Source: Flavobacterium johnsoniae (GTDB lineage: Bacteria; Bacteroidota; Bacteroidia; Flavobacteriales; Flavobacteriaceae). Taken from it: DNA of 64,000 nt. A program made the translations under genes and the position numbers. Positions 55,107 to 63,455 of the stretch are shown piece after piece. The stretch is taken from positions 992,001-1,056,000 of the forward strand of contig NZ_CP103794.1 in the NCBI RefSeq assembly GCF_030388325.1, read 5' to 3'. Positions within the stretch are counted from its first letter, which is position 1. Each line of letters opens with the position of its first letter. Below the pieces are notes generated by a model. That model saw only the letters and a list, made by a program, of their open reading frames with translations, was not told the origin of the DNA and did no database searches.

Positions 55107-55624
55107 TTTGTTTTATTATTCTCTAAAAACCGCTAACGCGGTTTCTAGAATTACTTTTATATTTTTTTGTTCCACGTGGAACTTTTTAATTTTGTTTCAG
55201 GTTTTAAGTTTCAAGTTCAAACTAAAAACTGGAAACTGATATCTTCAAATTCAGAAAACAAATAAAAACGTTTCACGTGGAACATCTTTTTATTTTCTTC
55301 AAACAGAACTTTAAACAGAACTTTGAAATAAAAATTCCCAAAGAGAACTTTCAAATCAGAATTCCAAAACAGAATCTTTTTAATAAATGTTTCACGTGAA
55401 ACATTTCTAAACTTCCATTCTAAACTCCAAAGAATATTTTAAAATCATGTTCCACGTGAAACACCCCATTCTATTTCTTTTAAATTCAAACCTAAAAAAA
55501 CGTTCCACGTGGAACGCTGTAAAATTCTTTTAATTTCTTCGAATATGTTTCACGTGGAACGTTATAAAAATTTTAAAAAACCACAACGTTTCACGTGGAA
55601 CATATATATTAAAAAGATGTTTAA
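55107..55624. other. 518-bp intergenic region upstream of mnmG holding parS-like sites
   Basis: Very AT-rich gap between the minus-strand genes ybeY and mnmG. Seven complete GTTYCACGTGRAAC palindromes lie in it, and an eighth crosses into ybeY. Other contents are a TTTCAGGTTTTAAGTTTCAA repeat word near 55196-55215 and a short tandem AAACAGAACTTT near 55300-55323. No ORF is convincing. No DnaA-box cluster is evident. Confidence 0.8.
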
Positions 55625-55643
55625 TTACTGTTCCACGTGAAAC
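55169..55643. promoter_or_regulatory. cluster of eight parS-like ParB-binding palindromes
   Basis: Fourteen-mers starting at 55169, 55270, 55389, 55449, 55502, 55547, 55588 and 55630, all fitting GTTYCACGTGRAAC. The 55388-55403 copy extends to TGTTTCACGTGAAACA, identical to the B. subtilis parS consensus TGTTNCACGTGAAACA. Spacings shrink from 101/119 bp to 41-42 bp toward ybeY. ParB binds parS and spreads to form the partition complex moved by ParA. That these sites bind ParB is inferred from sequence only. Confidence 0.7.
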
Positions 55644-56044
55644 ATCTTCATTTTCTCTTCTTCCTTCTGTCTCATTAATTGAGCTTCTTCGTCTGACTTA
55701 TCTTTGTATCCACAATAATGTAGTATACCATGAGATAGCACTCTTTTAAGTTCTTCAGCAAATGAAACGTTGAAATCTTTTGCATTATCTGCAACACGTT
55801 CTACAGAAACAAAAATATCTCCATTTAACTCGTTACCAACTGTATAATCGAAACTGATAATATCAGTCAACGTATCATGATCTAAATATTCAATATTGAT
55901 TTTATGAAGATACTCATCATCACAGAATATATAGTTGATCTCTCCTTCATTCTTGTTTTCAGAAATAATTACAGCACTAAGCCAGTCACTAAAAGCCTGC
56001 TCGTCTCCTAAAGTAAAATCTGTTTCGTAATTAAAATTTATCAT
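55625..56044 (-). CDS. ybeY: endoribonuclease YbeY (rRNA maturation)
   Basis: 139 residues. YbeY-type region INIEYLDHDTLTDIISFDY, GDIFVSVERVADNA and the metal-binding HGILHYCGYKDKSDEEAQLM. In the classical family the third ligand is His (GYDH); here the place is taken by KDK, with Asp as the plausible ligand, as I have seen in other Bacteroidetes. It is a zinc-dependent ribonuclease for 16S rRNA 3'-end maturation. The start overlaps the stop of the DUF4175 gene (ATGA). The C-terminus KMKMFHVEQ is encoded by a parS-like palindrome (55630-55643). Confidence 0.92.
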   Translation of the reverse strand: MINFNYETDFTLGDEQAFSDWLSAVIISENKNEGEINYIFCDDEYLHKINIEYLDHDTLTDIISFDYTVGNELNGDIFVSVERVADNAKDFNVSFAEELKRVLSHGILHYCGYKDKSDEEAQLMRQKEEEKMKMFHVEQ

Positions 56045-59000
56045 TTTGTATTAAAGTATTCTTGAACTTTTTGATTAAAATTCGAGCGCAAAGGTAGTGA
56101 TTGTCTGTTTAATATCTCTACACTGTTTAAATATTCCAATAGTGAACTTGGTAAAGCATTAGAACGATTTATAAAATCAGCTTTATTAGTTTCAGATTGT
56201 CTTTGTGTATCTTGTCCTTGCTGCTGAACTGCATTATTTAATTTCCATAATTCTTGTTGGATATTTAAGATGCGTTGTAAGTTCTCATTTTTAAAACCTC
56301 TATTCAAAATCTGCTTTTCAGATTGTTTCATCTGATCTATTACAGATCTACCTTGAGAGTCTAAACCTTTCTTTGCTAATTCTTTTTGAAGAGCCTCACG
56401 AAGTTTAACTTGCTCTTTGTATATCTCCATTATAGCTTCAGCATCACCTTCTCCATCTTCTCCTTCATTACCTTTTTGTTCTCCTTTTCCATTCTTACCA
56501 TCTTTACCAGAAGAACCTTTATCACCGCTTTTGTTCCCTTGACTATCTTTACTTTCTCCATCTTTTCCTTGACCGTTTTGCCCTTGTCCAGGTTTATCAC
56601 CTGGCTTCTGTCCCGATTGCATTCCGTCTTTCATTTTATCAGCAAGCCCTTTTTGTTTCTGAATAATATCTGGCAATTGCATTCCTTGTCCGTCTCCCGG
56701 TTTCGGTTTGCCAGCACCTGGTTTAGACATCGACATCTGCATATTATTTAATAAATCACTTAAGAAATCGGCCAACTTATTGGCAGATGAAACTGCATAT
56801 TGTTGGTGTGAAACTCCTCTTGGGATCTGAACATCGGTTAAGGTTTCTATAGCCTTGTCCATGTTGTATTGCACATTTCCAATTTCCTTAGTTACGTCTT
56901 CAGCTACCTTTGGGTTACGTAATGAAAGTGCAAATAAACTATCATCAACATGTCTAAACTGCTGTTTCAAATTCTGCTGAATCTTAATGTTCTTTGTAAA
57001 TGTAGATGAACCCAATTTCATTGCTTTGAACTGTTTCATCACATCTTCTTGTGATAAAGAATAAGCTAAAAGATTGTCTAGAATCTGACGAAGCATTGCT
57101 ACATCTTCTTCCAATTGTTCTTGTTCTCCGCCTTCCATTTCACTCTGCATTTCCTGAGCCATAAACTTCATTTTCTTAGCCGCACTTTTCTGTTTTGGCT
57201 TAGCTCCAGAAGTATTCTTTTTACTCAATTCTTCAGAAGCTTTATTAAGATCATTATCTACATCTTTCTCTTTTGAAGCATCAGACGGAATATCTAAAGG
57301 TTTCTTTAAAGTCTTATTTTCTTCTTTCAAATCTTTTAAATCTTCCTGAATCTTATCAAAAGATTTATTGATTTCATCTTGCTTCTCTTTAGTATTTTCT
57401 TTCTCTTTATTCGATAACTGTTCCTGTTGTTCTGACAGTTTGTTTAGTTTCTCAGCAACTTGCTCTGCTTTCTTTGAAACATAAAAACGCTTGGTTAATT
57501 CAACCAATTGCTCTAAATTACGTGATTGATTTTTACTAATTTGTTTGAACTTTTCCATCTTATCAAACAGTTCTTCGCTGTTTAATTTATCGTTTAAGTT
57601 CTTCAATTCGTCTAATAATTTCTGATTCTTTTCTAGATCTTTCTGTGCATTATCTAAACGCTTTTGTAAATCATCGGCCGTTTTATCTTTCTTATCATCC
57701 TTAAATTTGTCCAGATTCTGATTCATTTTCTCAGAAAACTGTTTCATCATTTCGTCTTGTTGTTTCTGACGTTTGATAAAATCGTTGATCTTTTGTTGAT
57801 CTTTAAACTCTAAATTATCTTTTTCTTTTCCTTTATTTTGAAGCTTATCCATTTCTGAAATCTGCTTGGTTTGGTTCTTCAAAGATTTAGATAAACTATT
57901 AATATTTTGATTTTGCTGTTGCAATTCCTGATCTTGAATTTCATCTGTAGTTGCTACACGATCAGAAAATGTAGAAGACTTTGTAGACTTAAATCCGTGT
58001 GGTGCATCGTTATCAAAAACTTCAAAATAGTACTCGTATGAAACTCCTTCTTCTACTGGAAGGTTACTTGGAAAATTAAAAACAAACTGATCGAATACTC
58101 CAGACTTCACAGGAATGTTTCCGCGTTTAGCAGATTGTGGTTTGTTACGTTCGTAATACACAATTTGCAATTTCGAAAGTCCGTAATCATCACCCAATCT
58201 TCCTAGAATATAGTTCTTATCTAACTTCAAACTATCAGGTGCAGGACCAACATTGATGCTTGGAAACTGATCTTTGATTACAGACAACTGATAATCCAGT
58301 TTTTCGTAGTTTTTGACCTTATTATTAGATGTAAGTATTTGATATTCGGTATTTTGACTTATATTTTTAGCCAATTTAAACTCATTTTCTGCTTTATTGA
58401 ACTTAAATACTTCATTATCTCTTTTCCATACCACTTCTTGTGTAGATTTGGTATTCATTTTCCAAGTTACAGTCGTCCCTTCTGGTACAATTGCATTTCC
58501 AGTTCCTTGAATTGTCTCTGATTTTTTCTTTAGATAAGAAGGAAAATTTAATACCATTTCGAAGTTTGCAATAGATGGAACTGTAATAACTTTCAATTCG
58601 TATTCTTCTGAAACAACTGAATTTCCTTCAAATGAAAATTGAATATTATCTGCTGGTTTCTCCACTTTAAATTCAAACTTTCCAGGTTGAGAAGATTCCA
58701 TAAAATAACTTTCATCACCAATATGAATCATTACATTTTCTGGAACAACATTTCCAACAGATTCCATTTTGATAACGAAATCTTTATTTTGTTCTGCTTG
58801 CAAATTAGAATTCAAAACAACAAATTTGAAAGGAGCTGGCGGCAAAAAAGCAGAATTGAAATGCACTACTCTATTCAAACTTTGAGAAATAATATTGCTA
58901 TTTCCAGAAATATAAAACACAGCAAAAAGCAAAATTGGAACTAAAGCTAACGGCAAATACTTTTTGTTAGCTTTAAAATTGATGGCATTTCCAAATGGAA

Positions 59001-59418
59001 TTGGTTGCAGTGAATTTGCTTTTTGCTCAATTGAAGCTAAAACCAATTCTGAACTTTCAGCATTATTCTCTGAAGACAATTGCAAAAAGTTCGTCAGCTT
59101 ATCACTCACTTCTGTGAAATGATTTCCAATAATTTTAGAAGCTTGAGTATAATCAATTCCCTTTTGAAGCTTGAATAACTTAAATAACGGAAACAGAATT
59201 AAACGAATTAAAAGGAAAACTTCAACTCCAACAAATAACCAAAATAGAAAAGTTCTTCCTAATGGTTTCAACCAAAGAAAGTACTCTACAAAAAGCGTAA
59301 ACAAAAAATACAACAACCCAAAACCTGTAAAAAGAAGTATCCCTTTTATCAATTCATTGGTATAATATTTTTTAATAAAAGCCTCTAACTTTTGATATAT
59401 CGCAGATGTTGTTTTCAA
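56041..59418 (-). CDS. DUF4175 family membrane protein with coiled coils
   Basis: 1,125 residues. Three membrane helices lie at about 24-46, 52-75 and 155-172. Then come beta-rich, Ig-like sections (about 185-500; PFKFVVLNSNLQAEQNKDFVIKMESVG, MVLNFPSYLKKKSETIQGTG) and a long Gln/Lys/Glu coiled coil (about 520-740). A Gly/Lys/Gln-rich disordered tract (about 950-1015, GQGQNGQGKDGESKDSQGNK) and a final helical section (about 1015-1125) complete it. This matches the Bacteroidetes DUF4175 family, inner-membrane with a large periplasmic part; function unknown. It is translationally coupled to ybeY downstream. Confidence 0.85.
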   Translation of the reverse strand: MKTTSAIYQKLEAFIKKYYTNELIKGILLFTGFGLLYFLFTLFVEYFLWLKPLGRTFLFWLFVGVEVFLLIRLILFPLFKLFKLQKGIDYTQASKIIGNHFTEVSDKLTNFLQLSSENNAESSELVLASIEQKANSLQPIPFGNAINFKANKKYLPLALVPILLFAVFYISGNSNIISQSLNRVVHFNSAFLPPAPFKFVVLNSNLQAEQNKDFVIKMESVGNVVPENVMIHIGDESYFMESSQPGKFEFKVEKPADNIQFSFEGNSVVSEEYELKVITVPSIANFEMVLNFPSYLKKKSETIQGTGNAIVPEGTTVTWKMNTKSTQEVVWKRDNEVFKFNKAENEFKLAKNISQNTEYQILTSNNKVKNYEKLDYQLSVIKDQFPSINVGPAPDSLKLDKNYILGRLGDDYGLSKLQIVYYERNKPQSAKRGNIPVKSGVFDQFVFNFPSNLPVEEGVSYEYYFEVFDNDAPHGFKSTKSSTFSDRVATTDEIQDQELQQQNQNINSLSKSLKNQTKQISEMDKLQNKGKEKDNLEFKDQQKINDFIKRQKQQDEMMKQFSEKMNQNLDKFKDDKKDKTADDLQKRLDNAQKDLEKNQKLLDELKNLNDKLNSEELFDKMEKFKQISKNQSRNLEQLVELTKRFYVSKKAEQVAEKLNKLSEQQEQLSNKEKENTKEKQDEINKSFDKIQEDLKDLKEENKTLKKPLDIPSDASKEKDVDNDLNKASEELSKKNTSGAKPKQKSAAKKMKFMAQEMQSEMEGGEQEQLEEDVAMLRQILDNLLAYSLSQEDVMKQFKAMKLGSSTFTKNIKIQQNLKQQFRHVDDSLFALSLRNPKVAEDVTKEIGNVQYNMDKAIETLTDVQIPRGVSHQQYAVSSANKLADFLSDLLNNMQMSMSKPGAGKPKPGDGQGMQLPDIIQKQKGLADKMKDGMQSGQKPGDKPGQGQNGQGKDGESKDSQGNKSGDKGSSGKDGKNGKGEQKGNEGEDGEGDAEAIMEIYKEQVKLREALQKELAKKGLDSQGRSVIDQMKQSEKQILNRGFKNENLQRILNIQQELWKLNNAVQQQGQDTQRQSETNKADFINRSNALPSSLLEYLNSVEILNRQSLPLRSNFNQKVQEYFNTK

Positions 59419-59475
59419 AATAAATCTGTTTTAATTATAACCCATAAAAGTAGTAATTATAACAATAAGTCTGAA

Positions 59476-59549
59476 AGTCAAAAGTCGAAAGTCAAAAGTT
59501 TAGCACACAGCTAAAAACCTTTCAAACTTTCGACTTTTGGCTTTTGACT
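59476..59549. repeat. 26-bp inverted repeat between the DUF4175 gene and gltX
   Basis: Left arm 59476-59501 and right arm 59524-59549 match inverted at 23 of 26, built from AGTCAAAAGTCGAAAGTCAAA. The right arm supplies the -33 part of the gltX promoter. A dispersed-repeat look similar to the others in this window. Confidence 0.6.
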
Positions 59550-59564
59550 AATATCGTATCTTTG
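59537..59564 (+). promoter_or_regulatory. gltX: promoter of gltX
   Basis: TTG at 59537-59539, 17 nt, TATCTTTG at 59557-59564: the full Bacteroidetes consensus. Leader of about 15 nt to the ATG at 59583. Confidence 0.65.
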
Positions 59565-59582
59565 CAACAAAATTTTAAACAA

Positions 59583-61088
59583 ATGTCAAAGCAAGTTCGT
59601 GTGCGTTTTGCACCAAGTCCGACTGGACCATTACATATTGGCGGAGTTCGTACTGCCCTATTTAATTATTTATTTGCAAAGAAACATAATGGTGTTTTTT
59701 ATCTGAGAATTGAAGATACAGATCAGACTCGTTTTGTTCCAGGTGCAGAAGCTTACATTATGGAAGCTCTAGAATGGTTAGGAATTGCTCCTGAAGAAAC
59801 GGTTGGAAAAAATGAAAAATTTGGTCCATACAGACAAAGCGAACGTAAGGATTTATACCAGCAATATGCAGATCAATTAATAAATTCTGGTTGGGCATAT
59901 TATGCTTTTGATACTCCAGAAGCTTTGGATGCACATAGAAAACAACACGAAGCTGAAGGAAAAACATTTATTTACAATCACCACAATCGCGAAAAGTTAG
60001 ATACTTCTTTAGTAATTTCTGCTGATGAAGTTGCTAAAAGAATTGCAAATGGAGAACATTATGTAATTCGTTTTAAAACTCCGGTTGATGAAACTTTACA
60101 CTTGAAAGATATTATTCGTGGTGATGTTAAGTTTGAAACTAATCTTTTGGATGATAAAGTTTTATTCAAAAGTGACGGAATGCCAACTTACCATTTAGCC
60201 AATATTGTAGATGATCATTTGATGGAAACTTCACATGTAATTCGTGGTGAAGAATGGTTGCCATCTATGCCACTTCACGTTTTATTATATAAAGCTTTTG
60301 GTTGGGAAGCTCCGGAATTTGCTCATTTACCTTTAATTTTAAAACCAGTTGGAAATGGTAAATTATCAAAAAGAGATGGAGACAAAATGGGATTCCCAGT
60401 ATTTCCTTTAGAATGGAAAACTGCAGAAGGAGTTTCATCAGGATATAGAGAGAATGGATTTTTCCCAGAAGCAGTTGTAAATTTTTTAGCTTTATTGGGA
60501 TGGAATGACGGAACTGAAAAAGAGATATTTTCTTTAGAAGAATTAGCAGAAGCTTTTGACTTGAATAGAGTTCATAAAGCTGGAGCAAAATTTGATCCAG
60601 AGAAAAACAAATGGTTCAATCACCAATATTTAGTAAAACAAAATGATGCCGATTTAGCGAAAAGCTTCTCTCCTATTTTAGAAGAAAAAGGTATTGATGT
60701 TTCTAAATATGATCTAACCAGAATTGTTTCTTTGATTAAAGAAAGAGCAAACTTCGTTTCTGAATTTTGGGATTTAACAGATTTCTTTTTTCAAGCTCCA
60801 ACATCTTACGATGAAAAAGCAAGTAAAAATTGGAAAGAAGAAACTCCGGCTTTAATGCAAGAATTGATTTCAACTCTAGAATATATCGATGGTTTTGATT
60901 CTGCAAATATCGAAGCAATCGTAAAAGATTGGTTAACAAAAAACGAAATCGGAATGGGTAAAGTAATGCAACCTTTCCGTTTAAGTTTGGTTGGAGCTCT
61001 AAAAGGTCCTCACCTATTTGACATTGTTGAAATCATTGGAAAAGAAGAAACTATCGCTAGAATTCAGAAAGCAATTTCAAGTTTATAA
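59583..61088 (+). CDS. gltX: glutamate--tRNA ligase
   Basis: 501 residues from the ATG at 59583 (MSKQVRVRFAPSPTGPLHIGG); 13 residues upstream would read through the promoter. HIGH motif at LHIGG, RIEDTDQTR, HVIRGEEWLPS, KMSKS-like GKLSKRDGD, then the C-terminal anticodon-binding helices. Charges tRNA-Glu (discriminating or not cannot be told). An inverted repeat and a terminator follow. Confidence 0.98.
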   Translation: MSKQVRVRFAPSPTGPLHIGGVRTALFNYLFAKKHNGVFYLRIEDTDQTRFVPGAEAYIMEALEWLGIAPEETVGKNEKFGPYRQSERKDLYQQYADQLINSGWAYYAFDTPEALDAHRKQHEAEGKTFIYNHHNREKLDTSLVISADEVAKRIANGEHYVIRFKTPVDETLHLKDIIRGDVKFETNLLDDKVLFKSDGMPTYHLANIVDDHLMETSHVIRGEEWLPSMPLHVLLYKAFGWEAPEFAHLPLILKPVGNGKLSKRDGDKMGFPVFPLEWKTAEGVSSGYRENGFFPEAVVNFLALLGWNDGTEKEIFSLEELAEAFDLNRVHKAGAKFDPEKNKWFNHQYLVKQNDADLAKSFSPILEEKGIDVSKYDLTRIVSLIKERANFVSEFWDLTDFFFQAPTSYDEKASKNWKEETPALMQELISTLEYIDGFDSANIEAIVKDWLTKNEIGMGKVMQPFRLSLVGALKGPHLFDIVEIIGKEETIARIQKAISSL

Positions 61089-61096
61089 AAAATTTT

Positions 61097-61220
61097 ACCA
61101 TTAAGATTTTAAGATAATTAAGTTTTTCTTGATGGTAAAATAATACTTTATATAAGTTCATAAAGCTTAGCTTAATTCTCTTGACAAAGCTTGACTTAAT
61201 TAACTTAATATCTTAATGGT
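61097..61220. repeat. 124-bp inverted repeat downstream of gltX
   Basis: Arms 61097-61122 (ACCATTAAGATTTTAAGATA onward) and 61195-61220 match inverted at 24 of 26, with the spacer containing two similar AAAGCTT...CTTAATT words. Another copy-like member of this genome's intergenic inverted repeats; no ORF. Confidence 0.6.
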
Positions 61221-61231
61221 TAAAAAAATAG

Positions 61232-61273
61232 AAACGCTATGAAACATATAACAAATGTTCTTAGCGTTTTTTT
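61232..61273 (+). terminator. terminator of gltX
   Basis: Arms AAACGCTA (61232-61239) and TAGCGTTT (61262-61269), extended by partial pairing inside, followed by TTTTT. It is the first terminator-like hairpin after gltX, on the far side of the inverted repeat. Confidence 0.55.
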
Positions 61274-61343
61274 AATGTCTAATAATTTTAATTTAGAAGA
61301 ATTTTCGTAATTTACCAGAATCATAAATATAAACTATATAACC

Positions 61344-62327
61344 ATGAGTACAGCATTTATTATCTTTTTAGTATTGGCATTCTTCATTTTCATGTCGTCT
61401 TTCTTTACTGTAAAACAACAATCATCTGTAATTATCGAACGATTTGGAAAATTCCAAAGTGTTAGAAATTCAGGATTACAACTTAAAATTCCGTTGGTTG
61501 ATAGATTGGCCGGACGTGTAAATCTTAAAATTCAGCAGTTAGATGTTATCATCGAAACCAAAACTAGAGACAATGTTTTTATCAAAATGAAAGTTTCTGT
61601 TCAGTTTAAAGTTATTCAAGAAAAAGTATATGAAGCTTTTTATAAACTAGAATATCCACACGATCAAATTACTTCTTATGTTTTTGACGTAGTTCGTGCC
61701 GAAGTTCCTAAACTAAAATTAGATGATGTTTTTGAAAGAAAAGATGATATTGCAGTTGCAGTAAAACGTGAATTGAACGAAGCAATGTCTACTTACGGAT
61801 ATGATATTATCAATACTTTGGTTACAGATATTGATCCAGATATCCAGGTGAAAAATGCAATGAATAGAATCAACGCAGCTGACAGAGAAAAAACGGCTGC
61901 TGAATTTGAAGCAGAAAGTTCAAGAATTAGAATCGTTGCAAAAGCAAAAGCTGAAGCAGAAAGTAAACGTTTACAAGGTCAAGGTATTGCAGATCAACGT
62001 CGTGAAATTGCAAGAGGTCTTGTAGAAAGTGTTGAAGTATTGAACAATGTTGGAATTAATTCTCAAGAAGCTTCTGCCCTAATTGTGGTTACGCAACATT
62101 ATGATACACTTCAAGCTATTGGCGCCGATGCAAATTCTAATTTAATATTATTGCCGAATTCTCCACAAGCTGGAAGCGATATGTTGAATAATATGGTTGC
62201 TTCTTTTTCAGCATCAAACCAAGTTGGTGAAATGATGAAAAAACACAATAAAAAAGTAGAGAAACCAAAACCTATTCAACCTCAATCTGGATATGAAGAT
62301 GACGTTCAACCAGATGTCCAACAATAA
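61344..62327 (+). CDS. SPFH domain protein (stomatin/HIR-like)
   Basis: 327 residues. One N-terminal membrane helix (about 4-22), then the SPFH domain (about 25-200: QQSSVIIERFGKFQSVRNSGLQLKIP, TKTRDNVFIKMKVSVQFKV, YVFDVVRAEVPKLKLDDVFERKDDIA) and a coiled-coil stretch (AADREKTAAEFEAESSRIRIVAKAKAEAESKRLQGQG). The tail is polar (KPIQPQSGYEDD). SPFH proteins oligomerise at membranes into microdomain scaffolds and often recruit proteases. It resembles the HIR/stomatin type rather than HflK/C. No partner protease (NfeD) is next to it here. Confidence 0.9.
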   Translation: MSTAFIIFLVLAFFIFMSSFFTVKQQSSVIIERFGKFQSVRNSGLQLKIPLVDRLAGRVNLKIQQLDVIIETKTRDNVFIKMKVSVQFKVIQEKVYEAFYKLEYPHDQITSYVFDVVRAEVPKLKLDDVFERKDDIAVAVKRELNEAMSTYGYDIINTLVTDIDPDIQVKNAMNRINAADREKTAAEFEAESSRIRIVAKAKAEAESKRLQGQGIADQRREIARGLVESVEVLNNVGINSQEASALIVVTQHYDTLQAIGADANSNLILLPNSPQAGSDMLNNMVASFSASNQVGEMMKKHNKKVEKPKPIQPQSGYEDDVQPDVQQ

Positions 62328-62334
62328 TTACAAA

Positions 62335-62367
62335 ATAAAAAAGAGGCTTAATTGCCTCTTTTTTTAT
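62335..62367. terminator. bidirectional terminator between the SPFH and DUF6327 genes
   Basis: Stem AAAAGAGGC/GCCTCTTTT (62339-62347 / 62354-62362) with A- and T-rich ends. The loop holds the TAA stop codon of the minus-strand DUF6327 gene, so terminator and coding end overlap. Confidence 0.8.
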
Positions 62368-62602
62368 TCATAAACCAATTGATAACAAATGGTATAATAG
62401 ATTGTAAAATTTGTGGAAATGAATTTCTAAAATAATCTGTGTAAGAAGAAACAAATCCGTTTACGATATTTTGCGGTGTAATGCTTTCTTTCGTTTTCTG
62501 AAAACTCAAAACCAATTTCTGATAATTGATTTCTTTTTCCAATTTTAAGATTTCTAAATCTCTGTCAATTTCAGCGTATGATGAGTATTTTTTCTTTTCC
62601 AT
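62348..62602 (-). CDS. DUF6327 family small protein
   Basis: 84 residues. The start MEKKKYSSYAEIDRDLEILKLEKEINYQKL fits what I know as DUF6327, followed by a short helix and a weakly hydrophobic C-terminal part (SFPQILQSIIPFVINWFMN). It lies 5 bp after the holin-like gene and belongs to a recurrent Flavobacteria trio of YtxH, holin-like and DUF6327 genes. Role unknown; envelope or stress related by association. Confidence 0.8.
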   Translation of the reverse strand: MEKKKYSSYAEIDRDLEILKLEKEINYQKLVLSFQKTKESITPQNIVNGFVSSYTDYFRNSFPQILQSIIPFVINWFMNKKRGN

Positions 62603-62607
62603 AAGTC

Positions 62608-62958
62608 TTAATCATTAAAAAATATTTCTGAGAATTTCTCTAAAATCGGACCTTCAACCATTTTATCTTTTATAAAGAAAAGCAAAATTGTAAAGAAAAG
62701 ATAGATTCCTCCTACCGTTAAAAATCCTAAAGCATTACTTCCGAACAAAGAACCAAAACCATAAGCTGCTGCAAAAGATCCAAATATTAAAACCATAGTG
62801 AAACAAACCAAAATCAAAGTAAACTTAAAAATTAGCGTTGTAGATTTCATTGCCACTTTAAAACCCCAAAGTTTATAATAAGCCAAATGACTGTCAATAT
62901 AAATCTTAGTTTGATCCTGAATTTTTTCAGTGTTTTCTTTTAACTCTTCAAAAGCCAT
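62608..62958 (-). CDS. phage-holin-family-like membrane protein
   Basis: 116 residues from the ATG at 62958 (MAFEELKENTEKIQDQTKIYIDSHLAYYKLWGFKVAMKS); the longer frame upstream has no supporting start. Two membrane helices lie at about 41-65 and 74-95, typical of the small holin-like (DUF1469-type) proteins found beside YtxH in Bacteroidetes. Despite the name these are not tied to a prophage here. Probably a membrane protein of the general stress response. Confidence 0.8.
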   Translation of the reverse strand: MAFEELKENTEKIQDQTKIYIDSHLAYYKLWGFKVAMKSTTLIFKFTLILVCFTMVLIFGSFAAAYGFGSLFGSNALGFLTVGGIYLFFTILLFFIKDKMVEGPILEKFSEIFFND

Positions 62959-62979
62959 AATTATAAATTTAAAATAAAA

Positions 62980-63029
62980 AAAAGCACAAAACTTTCCTAT
63001 AAAAATAAGCAAGTTATGTGCTTTTAAAA
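62980..63029 (-). terminator. hairpin between ytxH and the holin-like gene
   Basis: Arms AAAAGCACAAAACTT (62980-62994) and AAGTTATGTGCTTTT (63011-63025), one mismatch, followed on the minus strand by TTTTTTTATT. It can end ytxH transcripts, so ytxH may be produced in excess of the downstream pair. Confidence 0.65.
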
Positions 63030-63034
63030 AATTA

Positions 63035-63361
63035 TTATTTCTGAAGTTTAGCGTTCTGTGCTTTCAATTCAGCCAATTTAGTTTCTAAAAAAGTAATTAC
63101 TTCTTCTGTTTTATGGCTAACATTTGAAAGTAAATCATTCAGAGTTCCATCAAGGTTTTGAGTAGCACTTGTAAATTTTTCACGTAAAACTTCTGAGCTG
63201 GCATCAAAAGAATCTTTGATGTTATGTTTCGCATCATCGATACCTTCTTTTATTTTTGCTCTCGTTTTTGATCCTTTATCTGGAGCAAATAAAATTCCGA
63301 TCGCTGCTCCTGCCGCTGCAGCCGCTAAAATTGCCGCTGCTGTATTTAAATTTTTAGACAT
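63035..63361 (-). CDS. YtxH domain-containing protein
   Basis: 108 residues. N-terminal hydrophobic Ala/Gly-rich segment (AAAILAAAAAGAAIGILFAPDKGSKTRAKIKEG), the YtxH signature, then an amphipathic helical tail (HNIKDSFDASSEVLREKFTSATQNL; VITFLETKLAELKAQNAKLQ). YtxH-type proteins are induced in general stress in Bacillus and form small membrane-associated helices. First gene of a minus-strand trio with the holin-like and DUF6327 genes. Confidence 0.88.
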   Translation of the reverse strand: MSKNLNTAAAILAAAAAGAAIGILFAPDKGSKTRAKIKEGIDDAKHNIKDSFDASSEVLREKFTSATQNLDGTLNDLLSNVSHKTEEVITFLETKLAELKAQNAKLQK

Positions 63362-63455
63362 GATATTACAATTTTTAAATTATTACTTAAAGATACTCAT
63401 TTTTAAAATGATAAAACTTTGATTAATTGTTATTTACCAAAAATTAACAATATAA

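Noticed and set aside
55107..55760. Replication origin (oriC) at the parS-like cluster
   Set aside because: No cluster of TTATCCACA DnaA boxes; only one near match (GTATCCACA) inside ybeY, and no dnaA gene nearby. Partition sites alone do not prove an origin.
63175..63190. parS-like word TTTTCACGTAAAAC within ytxH
   Set aside because: Two mismatches and located in codons of a conserved gene; chance match in AT-rich DNA.
62608..63361. Prophage remnant because of a holin-like gene
   Set aside because: The holin-like gene belongs to the common YtxH/holin-like/DUF6327 stress trio; no other phage genes are present.
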